From Microbacterium memoriense (GTDB lineage Bacteria > Actinomycetota > Actinomycetes > Actinomycetales > Microbacteriaceae), in contig NZ_JAODOR010000002.1 in NCBI RefSeq assembly GCF_025398275.1, forward strand, positions 62,001 through 126,000: a DNA stretch of 64,000 nucleotides. The letters run 5' to 3'. The notes beneath the pieces are model-generated. The model made no database searches, was not told the DNA's origin, and saw only the letters and a program-made list of their open reading frames with translations. The position numbers and the translations under genes were made by a program. The first letter of the stretch is position 1. The number at the start of each line of letters is the position of its first letter. Shown piece after piece: positions 16,701 through 24,657 of the stretch.

Positions 16701-17047
16701 TGGCCCGCCTCCTGTCGCTCGAGGTCGCCGCGGATCTCCGACGAGATGGGGTCCAGCGTGCGGTTGGCGTACGAGACGTACCACATGGTGATCGCGAAGG
16801 TCGTGACGAACTGTCCGAGGCCCATCAGGAGCCCGACGGTGATGTCACCCCAGACCCGGGTCGACATGAACTCGGTCGCAAACGACGACAGCAGGACGAA
16901 GACGAAGTACCAGACGATGAAGGCGACCGTGAGGGGCCAGACGAAACTGCGGTGCTTCTTCTTGAGTTCGACGAACCGCGGCGATCCTTCGACCGCGACG
17001 TAGTCGATGCCTCCCGGTGGGGCGGCATCGGTGGGGGACGGTGACAT
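16697..17047 (-). CDS. DUF485 small membrane protein of the acetate-permease operon
   Basis: A 116-residue protein with two membrane segments (FVWPLTVAFIVWYFVFVLLSSF and ITVGLLMGLGQFVTTFAITMWYV), the DUF485 pattern. The family is found almost only directly upstream of actP and is thought to assist the symporter. ATG 17047 follows a good AGGAGG. The stop overlaps the symporter start. Confidence 0.92.
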   Translation of the reverse strand: MSPSPTDAAPPGGIDYVAVEGSPRFVELKKKHRSFVWPLTVAFIVWYFVFVLLSSFATEFMSTRVWGDITVGLLMGLGQFVTTFAITMWYVSYANRTLDPISSEIRGDLERQEAGQ

Positions 17048-17172
17048 GTGGCCTCCTTGCCTCATGGGGTGAGCGTGTGCTCGTGCGGCCGGTCTTCCTC
17101 GACGGGTCGCGTGGTAGCCTCGACGCTACGAAACGGGTGACGTGGCCGTCACCCCCGGAAGTAGGTAGAGCG

Positions 17173-18036
17173 ATGGCACTCCCCGCCCTCGCCAGCGAGA
17201 CCGAGTTACTCTCTCGGGCCGTGGGCGACCTCGCCCAGCGCACCGGATTCCCCGTTGCTTTCGGCGGGTTCGAAACCGCCAACATGGTCGAAGTCACGTC
17301 CGTCGTCGGAAATCGCACGCAACACCTGTCGGGGCTCGTCGTCCACGCGTCACGCGGTCTCGGCGGACGCGCTCTCGTCGAGAAGCGTCCGCGGCTCGCC
17401 CTCGACTACCGGTCATCCCGCAACATCACGCACGACTACGACCGCGCCGTGCTGGGTGAGGGCATCTCGACCCTCTTCGCGGTGCCTATTCTCCTCGCCG
17501 GTCGCGCCCGCGGCGTCTTGTATTGCGGATCATGGATGCCGGCACCCTTCGGTGAGGGCACCGCGCGCACAGCGTTGCAGGTCGCCGGAGACCTCGCGAC
17601 CGAACTGCGCGTGCGGGATGAAGTCCACAAACGCCTCGCGCTCTTGCCTGCGCCCACACCGTCCGCTCCGGTACCGCGCGTCGATGCGGCGACGCGCGAA
17701 CAGCTCCGCGAGACGTACGCCGAACTGCGCGGCATCGCCGCCGATGTGCCGGATGCCTCGATCCGGCGGCGCTTGTCGGTGCTCGAAGCGCGCCTGTCGG
17801 AGATGTCTCGCGACGACACGGAGCCGGCCGAAGTCCTCGACGTGCGCTTGTCGCGGCGCGAACTCGATGTGCTCTCCTGTGCCGCGCTCGGTCAGACCAA
17901 CGCAGAGATCGCCGCGACGTTGACGCTGCGCGAAGGCACCGTCAAGTCGTACCTGCAGTCGGCGATGGCCAAGCTCGACGCGGGGACACGCCACGCCGCG
18001 GTTGCCAGAGCGCGGCGTGGCGGGCTCCTCCCCTGA
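17173..18036 (+). CDS. GAF-LuxR-type transcriptional regulator
   Basis: A 287-residue regulator. The N-terminal half is GAF-like (GFPVAFGGFETANMVEVTSVVGNRTQ, then HASRGLGGRALVEKRP and an ISTLFAVPIL core). A helical linker follows, and the C-terminal LuxR/GerE domain runs LSRRELDVLSCAALGQTNAEIAATLTLREGTVKSYLQSAMAKL near residues 220-262. It is divergent from the DUF485-actP pair with 125 bases between, so it probably controls acetate or monocarboxylate uptake in response to a small ligand; that role is inferred from position. Confidence 0.85.
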   Translation: MALPALASETELLSRAVGDLAQRTGFPVAFGGFETANMVEVTSVVGNRTQHLSGLVVHASRGLGGRALVEKRPRLALDYRSSRNITHDYDRAVLGEGISTLFAVPILLAGRARGVLYCGSWMPAPFGEGTARTALQVAGDLATELRVRDEVHKRLALLPAPTPSAPVPRVDAATREQLRETYAELRGIAADVPDASIRRRLSVLEARLSEMSRDDTEPAEVLDVRLSRRELDVLSCAALGQTNAEIAATLTLREGTVKSYLQSAMAKLDAGTRHAAVARARRGGLLP

Positions 18037-18049
18037 CTACACTTCCCCC

Positions 18050-18409
18050 ATGGCCCGCAGAATTGTGCATCAGCTCGTTGACGACCTAGACGGATCGGTT
18101 CTGGAGATCGGTTCCGGCGAGACCGTCTTGTTCTCGCTCGACGGCACCGCGTACGAGATCGATCTCACCGAAGACAACGCCGATGCTCTGCGTGCTGCGT
18201 TCGCACCGTTCATCGCGGCCGCGCGCTCGGTGTCGGCGCGGAGCGGCGGCGCCCCGGGCGGCCGCGGTGCGCGCGGGGCGGCGCAGAAGCGAGCCGGTCA
18301 GCGCGACTACGCGCCGATCCGCGCGTGGGCGGCCGAGAACGGCTACACCGTGTCCGAGCGTGGGCGCGTGCCGGCATCCGTTCTCGACGCGTACGACGCC
18401 GCGCACTGA
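18050..18409 (+). CDS. lsr2: Lsr2 nucleoid-associated protein
   Basis: A 119-residue Lsr2, the actinobacterial H-NS-like protein that silences AT-rich and horizontally acquired DNA. The N-terminal dimerisation domain is VHQLVDDLDGSVLEIGSGETVLFSLDGTAYEIDLTEDNADALR, then a basic linker, then the DNA-binding domain IRAWAAENGYTVSERGRVPASVLDAY with the RGR minor-groove hook. It starts 13 bases after the upstream regulator stop. Confidence 0.96.
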   Translation: MARRIVHQLVDDLDGSVLEIGSGETVLFSLDGTAYEIDLTEDNADALRAAFAPFIAAARSVSARSGGAPGGRGARGAAQKRAGQRDYAPIRAWAAENGYTVSERGRVPASVLDAYDAAH

Positions 18410-18416
18410 TCCGCGA

Positions 18417-19955
18417 TCAGAGCAGCGGCCCGTGCCGCACGATGCCGACGGGGACCGCTCCCCCGAACAGCTGATCGATCGTCACGAGGGAGAGTCCGCG
18501 ATCGCGGAGCCCCGCGACGACATCACCGAAGACCCGCGCACTGCCGTTCTGAATGTCGTGCATGAGCATGATGGTGCTCCGCTCGGGCCGCTCGATCGCG
18601 AACGTGAGGAGCTCCTCGTCGCTCGGACCGGCCCAGTCCCGCGTGTCGACGCTCCACATGATCGCCGGCTGGGCGGCGAGAGCGAGGACGTGATCGTCGA
18701 TGAAACCGCCGGGTGGCCGGAAGGTTCCGACGGACTGGCCCGATAACTGCTGCAACAGCGCGCGGGTGTCGCCGAGTTGGGCCCGCACCTGCTCATCGGT
18801 CAGGTCGGTGAGATACGGGTGGTCCCACGTGTGGTTGCCGACCTGGTGGCCGTCGGCGGCGACGCGCGCCACGGTCTCGGGGTGACGCTGTGCGTTCTTG
18901 CCGAGCATGAAGAAGGTGGCGGCCGACTGTTCGGCCTCGAGCACATCGAGGAATCCCGGGGTGAGCGACGAGGGGCCGTCATCCAGGGTCATCGCCATGC
19001 ACGGCACGAGGTCGCAGGGCATCCGTTCGAAACCGGAGCCCGCGCTCATCGGACCTGCGTACGCACCGACGGCATCGCCGACGGCCAGGCCCATCGGGGT
19101 GAGCGCGGAGGATGCCACCGCAGTGGTGAACTCGACGGCGCGCTTTTCGTCACGACTGCGACCCTGCCAACGCACGAGACCGTCGAGCTCGGGCGCGTGC
19201 AGGCTATCCGGGACGGGGATGCTGATCTTGCCGTCCTGCAAGCTCGCCTGCTCGAGAACACCCGCGAAGTGCGCGAGTTGTTCGGCGTCGGGTGCGCGGA
19301 CCGGCGCGAGGCTCAGGCTTCCGAAGGTCCGGCGCAGGGTGTCGACGGTCATCGTCCACAGCGCGGCCGGGTCGGTGAACAGGTCGGCACCGGTCACGAC
19401 CATGCCCGTGGACAGGTCGGTGTAGATCGTTGTCGTCTCGTCGCTCGCAACGACGCCATCGACGCCGGTCACGGTGCGGATGCTCTCGGCGAACACCGAT
19501 CCGCGCGCGAGGGCGATCTCGCAGACGATGACGACACCACTCCGATCGCCGAGCACCTCGGTCGCCCGGGTAGTTGTCGCGCCGGGCGCACACCCACGCT
19601 CGCCGAGCCCTGCGCCGGCGTCGAACACCTCGGGTCGATAGCCCATCCCCGAGACGCTGGCGCGGTCGGAGACGGCGGTGCGCACGAGTCCTTCGAGGAC
19701 CGCGTTGATCGCCGGGTTTCCCGGGAGTGCCGCCCACCGCGCGTCGATTCCGATGTCGTCGTTGCGCAGCCTCATATCCAGCGTGTCGACGGATGCCGGG
19801 TCCCCGACATCCGGTCCTCCCGGAACGGATGCAGCGACAATCTGCCCGTCCACATCCCACCCGGCCGGCGTCCACGACGCCCGGAGTTCGGGCGCACAAG
19901 CAGTCAGGCTCGCCACGACAAGCGCGCATACGGCAATGGTCACGATCCGTCTCAC
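18417..19955 (-). CDS. Lipoprotein with NodB-type polysaccharide deacetylase domain
   Basis: A 512-residue exported lipoprotein. The signal peptide ends in the lipobox LTAC (residues about 17-20). The first 300 residues are an uncharacterised, probably RsiV-like/DUF3298-like extracellular region. The C-terminal NodB domain has AMTLDDGPSS (motif 1, catalytic Asp and metal Asp), HQVGNHTWDHPYL (motif 2, metal His pair), FRPPGGFID (motif 3), MWSVDTRDW (motif 4) and IMLMHDI (motif 5). It likely deacetylates peptidoglycan or another surface glycan. The GTG start overlaps the preceding membrane-protein gene as GTGA. It is convergent with lsr2. Confidence 0.88.
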   Translation of the reverse strand: MRRIVTIAVCALVVASLTACAPELRASWTPAGWDVDGQIVAASVPGGPDVGDPASVDTLDMRLRNDDIGIDARWAALPGNPAINAVLEGLVRTAVSDRASVSGMGYRPEVFDAGAGLGERGCAPGATTTRATEVLGDRSGVVIVCEIALARGSVFAESIRTVTGVDGVVASDETTTIYTDLSTGMVVTGADLFTDPAALWTMTVDTLRRTFGSLSLAPVRAPDAEQLAHFAGVLEQASLQDGKISIPVPDSLHAPELDGLVRWQGRSRDEKRAVEFTTAVASSALTPMGLAVGDAVGAYAGPMSAGSGFERMPCDLVPCMAMTLDDGPSSLTPGFLDVLEAEQSAATFFMLGKNAQRHPETVARVAADGHQVGNHTWDHPYLTDLTDEQVRAQLGDTRALLQQLSGQSVGTFRPPGGFIDDHVLALAAQPAIMWSVDTRDWAGPSDEELLTFAIERPERSTIMLMHDIQNGSARVFGDVVAGLRDRGLSLVTIDQLFGGAVPVGIVRHGPLL

Positions 19956-20524
19956 GGCGTCACCGCAATTCGGGAGAACTCCACGCGGGAGAGGAACGCG
20001 GCGAGCTCTGCGTCGTACGTCTCGGGTGCGGTGCTCGTGAAAGCGAGCACCGCACCCTCCTCGACAACGGCACCTACGGTCGATCGCGCATCGGTACGCG
20101 CGTGGAGGACGGTGACGGAGCCGACCGGCTCGGAATCGAAGACGACGTTCGGAACCGTCTGAGCTGCCGCCGCCGCTTCGGGGTCGGCCTCGACCAAGAG
20201 GTGCACCTGAAGCGTCATGACCCCATCGGGGCTGCGAAGTGTGGCCCGCGTGTCGTCGAACAATGCACGAGAAAACGACCACCCCGCGTCGAGAGGCACC
20301 GAGGCCGACGCGCCTTCGGCGTCGAGCGTGAGGGTGGTGTCGACCCCCGATACTTCCGCTGTCGCCACCGACCAGATCGTGGGCCCCACGGTGACGGTCG
20401 CCACACCGATGGCCGCAACCAGAAACGCACCCGCGACGGTCGCACCCACGACCGACGCCCGCGCGCGAGAAGCCCCCACACCGGAAGATCCTGCCAGCGC
20501 CACGGAGATACCGCCGGGAGGCAC
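19952..20524 (-). CDS. Membrane-anchored extracytoplasmic protein, unknown
   Basis: A 190-residue protein with one membrane segment near residues 27-50 (VVGATVAGAFLVAAIGVATVTVGPTIW) followed by an extracytoplasmic domain rich in short beta-strand sequence (LTLDAEGASASVPLDAGWSFSRA; MTLQVHLLVEADPEA). No family is recognised. The stop overlaps the start of the deacetylase lipoprotein gene, so the two are coupled and probably work together at the cell surface. Confidence 0.75.
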   Translation of the reverse strand: MPPGGISVALAGSSGVGASRARASVVGATVAGAFLVAAIGVATVTVGPTIWSVATAEVSGVDTTLTLDAEGASASVPLDAGWSFSRALFDDTRATLRSPDGVMTLQVHLLVEADPEAAAAAQTVPNVVFDSEPVGSVTVLHARTDARSTVGAVVEEGAVLAFTSTAPETYDAELAAFLSRVEFSRIAVTP

Positions 20525-20603
20525 GCGGGTGGCGGTGGATACAGCACAGCTGACGCATAATAGACGTGTGCCACTGTCGGCACTGAAGTCAAGATGAGGT
20601 TCT

Positions 20604-20945
20604 ATGCCGTACCGCGATCAAGCCCGGGTTCAGTCCTGGGTGGAGCAGTTCCGCTCCGAGCAGCACGTCGACACTGCCGTCGACGTTCTGGAGAAGGACT
20701 TCACCGCCGGTCCCGAGTCGGGTCTCGTCGTCGTGACGCTTCGCACTGTGTCGACCGTCACCTACATCCAGCCGGTGATCTCGGACGGCATCCCGAAGTG
20801 GGTCGTCACCTTCGAGCCGCGTGCAGAAACTTTCGACCTCGACAGCGTCGCCGTCTCCCAGCTCGCTCAGGACCTGTTGGCCTTGGCGAGTCTGTGCACC
20901 TATTTGCAGCTGAAGACCGACGAAGCACTGATCGCCTCCTCGTAG
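20604..20945 (+). CDS. Conserved small cytoplasmic protein, unknown
   Basis: A 113-residue soluble protein starting MPYRDQARVQSWVEQFRSEQHVDTAVDVLEK, with no signal or membrane segment and a Tyr/Val/Ile-rich middle. No function is recognised. The ATG has GATGAGG five bases upstream and a CATAAT -10-like box near 20556. It stands alone, divergent from the deacetylase pair and convergent with the next gene. Confidence 0.7.
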   Translation: MPYRDQARVQSWVEQFRSEQHVDTAVDVLEKDFTAGPESGLVVVTLRTVSTVTYIQPVISDGIPKWVVTFEPRAETFDLDSVAVSQLAQDLLALASLCTYLQLKTDEALIASS

Positions 20946-20961
20946 CCGGCGCCGCCAGGAC

Positions 20962-21288
20962 TCAGAGGAACGGAACGACCGTTCCCGCCGTCAAGGCAAG
21001 CCCGCCCGCGACGACGCCCGACACTGCCGCGACCCGCTGATACACGCGTTGCGCCTGACGATCGCGCCGGGCCGCTTCGGGATCGGGCACCGACAGCACC
21101 GCACGCTTGGCTTCGCTCAGCGTGTCATAGCGACCGACCGGCGTCGCCCGTCCATCGAAGGCCAGGTACGCGCCGTTGTGTGATCGGTCGACCGAGCCGA
21201 GGTACTCCCCCGCCCGCGAGACGACGTAGAGGCCGGCGTCGACGCGCGCCCAGGTCGGGCTGGCGACTCCGGGAATCGTGAGGCTCAT
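20962..21288 (-). CDS. Small protein with C-terminal membrane anchor, unknown
   Basis: A 108-residue protein: a small soluble domain (WARVDAGLYVVSRAGEYLGSVD, FDGRATPVGRYDTLSEAKRAV) and a single C-terminal hydrophobic segment (VAAVSGVVAGGLALTAGTVVPFL). No known function. Its ATG overlaps the stop of the next upstream gene as ATGA, so they are an operon. Confidence 0.75.
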   Translation of the reverse strand: MSLTIPGVASPTWARVDAGLYVVSRAGEYLGSVDRSHNGAYLAFDGRATPVGRYDTLSEAKRAVLSVPDPEAARRDRQAQRVYQRVAAVSGVVAGGLALTAGTVVPFL

Positions 21289-21629
21289 GCGGCCCTCCGC
21301 AGGTCGGACGTCACGGCTACGGGGCGCGCGACGGGTTCAGCAGCAGTGAGGTCGAGCGTGACGCCGCCCGAGCTGTTGGCGGCGTTGGCCAACTCCTCGA
21401 GGTAACGGCGATCGAGGACTTCTTCGGCCTTGTCGAGCTCGAAGCGGAGCGGGATCGAGCAGTGCAGCCAGATCGTCGAGCGTCCTTCGGGGCAGTCCCG
21501 GCTCGTCCACGACACCGAGAAGCTTTCGGAGCGACGCAACTTCGTCGTCGCAAGGACGCGAAGATGTGCGAGCTCACGGTCGGGGATCTCGATCCCGTCG
21601 GTGGTGTTGCCGTAGTAGAGACGTCCCAT
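21285..21629 (-). CDS. MGRLYYGN-type small protein (DUF7882-like)
   Basis: A 114-residue protein beginning MGRLYYGNTTDGIEIPDRELAHLRVL and continuing KLRRSESFSVSW and STIWLHCSIPLRFELD. This is a small family abundant in Microbacteriaceae, recalled here as DUF7882; some entries carry a misleading DNA-ligase label. It has no ligase motif. Function is unknown. A probable promoter lies upstream on the minus strand: TTGACT, 18 bases, TAACCT within 21660-21695. Confidence 0.72.
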   Translation of the reverse strand: MGRLYYGNTTDGIEIPDRELAHLRVLATTKLRRSESFSVSWTSRDCPEGRSTIWLHCSIPLRFELDKAEEVLDRRYLEELANAANSSGGVTLDLTAAEPVARPVAVTSDLRRAA

Positions 21630-21755
21630 GCTGCGCTCCTCAAGGTCGGTATTGCTCTTCCGAAAGGTTACTCATAAGAAAAGTAGTTAGTCAAGCGAGA
21701 TAGTCGACGGGTGTATAGTAAACCGATCGAGTAGCTAGAAATGTGCCGAAGCGGC
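21630..21755. promoter_or_regulatory. AT-rich divergent promoter region before the first marR gene
   Basis: This is among the most AT-rich short stretches of the core region. On the minus strand TTGACT-(18)-TAACCT could drive the MGRLYYGN gene. On the plus strand TATAGT at 21714-21719 could be the -10 of marR. Repeated TAG-containing words (AGTAGTTAGTCAAG, ATAGTCGA, AGTAGCTAG) look like candidate MarR sites. Operator function is inference. Confidence 0.45.
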
Positions 21756-22244
21756 ATGGGGGTGAACGTGACCGATCTCGACGACGTGCAGACCGTGGAT
21801 GCGGTCTTGCGTGCCTACGAACGATTCCGCGCGGCGGATGCCGCCATGCTCGTGCGCGTGCGCACGCACACCGGCCTCGGCGAGAACGAGTTGGCGATCC
21901 TTCGTTTTCTTCTCAGCGAGCGCGCGAGCGAGCACGACGTGAAGCCGAGTGAGATCGCCCGCCACTTGGGCGTGAGCTCGGCATCCACCACTGCCCTCCT
22001 CGACCGTCTCGAGAAGGCGGGGATGGTCGTGCGGGCCAGCAATCCGGGCGACCGGCGCAGCATCTTCATCGAGGCTACCGCTGATGCGGAGCAGGCGATC
22101 GCGTCGACCTATGAGGTCTTCGAAGGACGCCTCGCGGACCTGATGGCAGACATGTCCGCCGAGGAACGCCGCGACGTGATCGCGTTCTTCTCTTCTCTGT
22201 CCGACGCCGCAGACGCCACCGCAGAGCTCACGCCGACGCGCTGA
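21756..22244 (+). CDS. MarR-family regulator 1
   Basis: A 162-residue winged-helix regulator. The recognition region is GENELAILRFLLSERA, then PSEIARHLGVSSASTTALLDRLEKAGMVVRASNPGDRRSIFIEAT, with the DxR wing (GDRRS) typical of MarR proteins. It is closely similar to the MarR protein encoded convergently just downstream, so the two are paralogues. The start is uncertain (ATG 21741, ATG 21756 or GTG 21762; none has a clear Shine-Dalgarno). It is probably autoregulated from the upstream TAG-rich promoter. Confidence 0.85.
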   Translation: MGVNVTDLDDVQTVDAVLRAYERFRAADAAMLVRVRTHTGLGENELAILRFLLSERASEHDVKPSEIARHLGVSSASTTALLDRLEKAGMVVRASNPGDRRSIFIEATADAEQAIASTYEVFEGRLADLMADMSAEERRDVIAFFSSLSDAADATAELTPTR

Positions 22245-22250
22245 AACCCG

Positions 22251-22745
22251 CTACGCGTCGATCTCGTCGACGGCGTCGCGCATCGCCTGCAAGAAGCCGA
22301 TGACACTCGCCCGATCGGCGCCGGTCATCGGCCGCACGACATCCATCATGCGCGCGTGCATCGCCGACAACGTGTGACGCACTTCTTCCTCAGCCTTGGC
22401 GCTCGACGTGATCAGAATGCTACGCCGGTCGGCCGGGTTCGCCATGCGCGTGACGTGGCCGCTGCGCGAAAGGCGATCGAGCAGGGCCGTCGTCGACGCG
22501 GACGTGATGCCGAGGTAGCGGGCGAGGTGGACCGGGGTGACCGGTTCATCGCGCTTGCTCGCGCGTGCGAGGTAGCGGAGGACCAGCAGTTCGTTCTCGC
22601 CCATGTCCATGGATTGCTGAGTGCGCCGGCGCATCGCCATCTCGGCCGCACGGTAGCTGCGGAGCGCCTGCAGCACGGCAGCATTGGTCGCCTCATCCGT
22701 GTCGGCGTACCAATACGCCGAGCCCTCTTCGGTTTCCCCAGTCAC
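22251..22745 (-). CDS. MarR-family regulator 2, paralogue of the neighbour
   Basis: A 164-residue MarR protein with GENELLVLRYLARASK, then HLARYLGITSASTTALLDRLSRSGHVTRMANPADRRSILITS. About half of the DNA-binding region is identical to MarR 1, but the N-terminus and dimerisation helices differ. The genes are tail to tail with 6 bases between stops. Downstream on the same side is a SulP carrier read in the same direction 48 bases further upstream, so it may be co-transcribed with that carrier. Confidence 0.87.
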   Translation of the reverse strand: MTGETEEGSAYWYADTDEATNAAVLQALRSYRAAEMAMRRRTQQSMDMGENELLVLRYLARASKRDEPVTPVHLARYLGITSASTTALLDRLSRSGHVTRMANPADRRSILITSSAKAEEEVRHTLSAMHARMMDVVRPMTGADRASVIGFLQAMRDAVDEIDA

Positions 22746-22793
22746 GAAGAACCATTCTGGTGGATGCGCGTGGACTTCGGGCGGTCCGCCGCG

Positions 22794-24290
22794 TCAGTGC
22801 TCGGCGCCGAGGTTGCCCGTCAGTCGGCGGTGGAGCGCCGCGGCGGTGTCGTTGAGCCCCTCGATGGTGACGCTCTTGCCCAGCCGTTCGTACTTCGTGA
22901 CGATCGCATCGAGGGCCGCGACCGTCGACGCATCCCACACGTGTGAGCGCGTCATGTCGATCACGACGCGTTCGGGATCGCCTGAGTAGTCGAACTGGGT
23001 CGTGAGGTCGTTGCTCGACGCGAAGAAGAGTTCGCCGTCGACGATGTAGTGCGCCACCCCCTCGGAGGCTGTGCGCGTCACCGTGACGAAGTGGGCGACG
23101 CGGCGCGCGAACATCACCATCGCGGCGACCACGCCGAGCACGACGCCGATCGCGAGGTTGTGCGTCCAGACGGTCGCCACGACCGTGATCAGCATGACGG
23201 CGGTCTCGCTCTTCGGCATCCGCTTGATCGTCGCAGGTCGGATGCTGTGCCAATCGAACGTCGCTATCGATACGACGACCATGACGGCGACGAGCGCGGC
23301 CATCGGGATGATGGCGACAACGTCCCCGAGCGCGAGGATCAGCACCAGTAGAAAGACACCGGCGAGGAAGGTCGAGATACGCGTGCGCGCGCCCGAGGCC
23401 TTGACGTTGATCATGGTCTGGCCGATCATCGCGCAACCGCCCATCCCGCCGAACGCGCCGGAGAGGATGTTCGCCGCGCCCTGACCGAGCGCTTCGCGCG
23501 TCTTGCGCGAGTGGGTGTCGGTGATGTCGTCGACGAGCTTCGCGGTCATGAGAGATTCAAGAAGGCCGACCACCGCCATCGCGAGCGCGAACGGGGCGAT
23601 GATCTGCAGAGTCTCGAGCGTCAGCGGCACCTGCGGCAGGAAGAGCTCGGGCAGGCTGGTCGGCAACTCGCCCTGATCGCCGACGTTCGGCACATTCCAC
23701 GCGAACACGACGACCGCGGCCGTCAGCAGCACGATCGCGACGAGGGGCGCGGGGATCACTCTCGTGATCCGCGGCATGAGATACATGATCGCGAGCCCCA
23801 CGGCGACGAGCGGATACACGAGCCACGGCACGTCGACGAGCTGCGGGAACTGCGCCGTGAAGATGAGGATCGCCAGCGCGTTGACGAAGCCGACCATCAC
23901 GGACCGCGGGATGAACCGCATGAGCTTCGCGACACCCAGCACGGCGAGGACGATCTGGATGAGTCCGCCCAGTATCACGGTCGCAATGAAGTAGTCCATG
24001 CCGTACTCACGGGCGACGGGCGCGATGACGAGCGCGACTGCACCCGTCGCCGCCGTGATCATCGCCGGGCGGCCGCCGAGGAACGAGATCGCGACGGCCA
24101 TGATGAACGACGAGAAGAGGCCGAGCCGCGGATCGACACCCGCGATGATCGAGAACGCGATCGCTTCGGGAATCAGCGCCAGTGCGACGACGAGCCCTGC
24201 GAGCACCTCGCGGGTCAGCAGGCGTGGGTTGCGAAGAGCCTGCAGAACAGTCGGTTCGATGCGGTAGCGCGATGCGGTCGCGGTCGACAT
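22794..24290 (-). CDS. SulP-family anion transporter with STAS domain
   Basis: A 498-residue membrane protein. The transmembrane core has the family start VLAGLVVALALIPEAIAFSIIAGVDPRLGLFSSF (residues 27-60), GRPAMITAATGAVALVIAPV, and NILSGAFGGMGGCAMIGQTMINVKASGARTR. The C-terminal STAS domain (ERVVIDMTRSHVWDASTVAALDAIV) follows. Family members carry sulfate, bicarbonate or other anions; specificity is not readable. A good Shine-Dalgarno (GGAGGCCCC) precedes ATG 24290. Confidence 0.9.
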   Translation of the reverse strand: MSTATASRYRIEPTVLQALRNPRLLTREVLAGLVVALALIPEAIAFSIIAGVDPRLGLFSSFIMAVAISFLGGRPAMITAATGAVALVIAPVAREYGMDYFIATVILGGLIQIVLAVLGVAKLMRFIPRSVMVGFVNALAILIFTAQFPQLVDVPWLVYPLVAVGLAIMYLMPRITRVIPAPLVAIVLLTAAVVVFAWNVPNVGDQGELPTSLPELFLPQVPLTLETLQIIAPFALAMAVVGLLESLMTAKLVDDITDTHSRKTREALGQGAANILSGAFGGMGGCAMIGQTMINVKASGARTRISTFLAGVFLLVLILALGDVVAIIPMAALVAVMVVVSIATFDWHSIRPATIKRMPKSETAVMLITVVATVWTHNLAIGVVLGVVAAMVMFARRVAHFVTVTRTASEGVAHYIVDGELFFASSNDLTTQFDYSGDPERVVIDMTRSHVWDASTVAALDAIVTKYERLGKSVTIEGLNDTAAALHRRLTGNLGAEH

Positions 24291-24654
24291 GGGGCCTCCG
24301 AGAAGGGGAATGCGCGCGCATCGACGTCAGAGGTGTCGACGCGAGAGAGGGTGGATGCGCGGAATCGCACCGCATCCGACTCTAAGCGATCACCGAAACC
24401 CGCCCCGGGACACCGCGGCTCCTGGCCCGCCGGCGGCCACGCGCCACCGCCGCAGGCGGGCGGGCTGGCGGGCGGACGGGCTGGTGGAGCGAGCAGGCGG
24501 GAGAGCCGCTCGCGCGTCCCGCACGATGTCCATGCGGTAGAATTGAAGCCTGTTCGGCCACGGCGGTCGGGGTAGGCGCAGGCACCTCGTGCACTGTTTG
24601 TCCGAGGCTCGAAACCTCCAGCACTTCGTTCTGAGAAGCCTGGAGGGTTTTTCT
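24291..24654. other. Intergenic region before the MFS gene
   Basis: No gene is seen apart from a possible leader reading frame starting at GTG 24589. The left half is GC-rich low-complexity sequence (GGCGGGCGGGCTGGCGGGCGGACGGG). The right half has a TAGAAT -10-like box at 24538-24543 and the attenuator-like hairpin annotated separately. Confidence 0.6.
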
Positions 24655-24657
24655 TTG
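24585..24657 (+). promoter_or_regulatory. Attenuator-like leader: terminator hairpin containing the MFS ribosome-binding site
   Basis: CCTCCAG (24615-24621) pairs with CTGGAGG (24640-24646), with an inner stem CTTC/GAAG, followed by GGTTTTTCTTTGTC: a standard intrinsic terminator placed just before the coding start. The 3' arm holds GGAGGG, the probable Shine-Dalgarno of the TTG start at 24655. A competing stem GAGG (24604-24607) with CCTC (24615-24618) and an upstream CCTCG/CGAGG pair could switch the structure. A GTG-initiated leader frame from 24589 runs through it. The structure is seen; the regulatory mechanism is inferred. Confidence 0.65.

Noticed and set aside
21285-21629. ATP-dependent DNA ligase
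   Set aside because: Some database entries carry this name for the family, but the 114-residue protein has no ligase motif.
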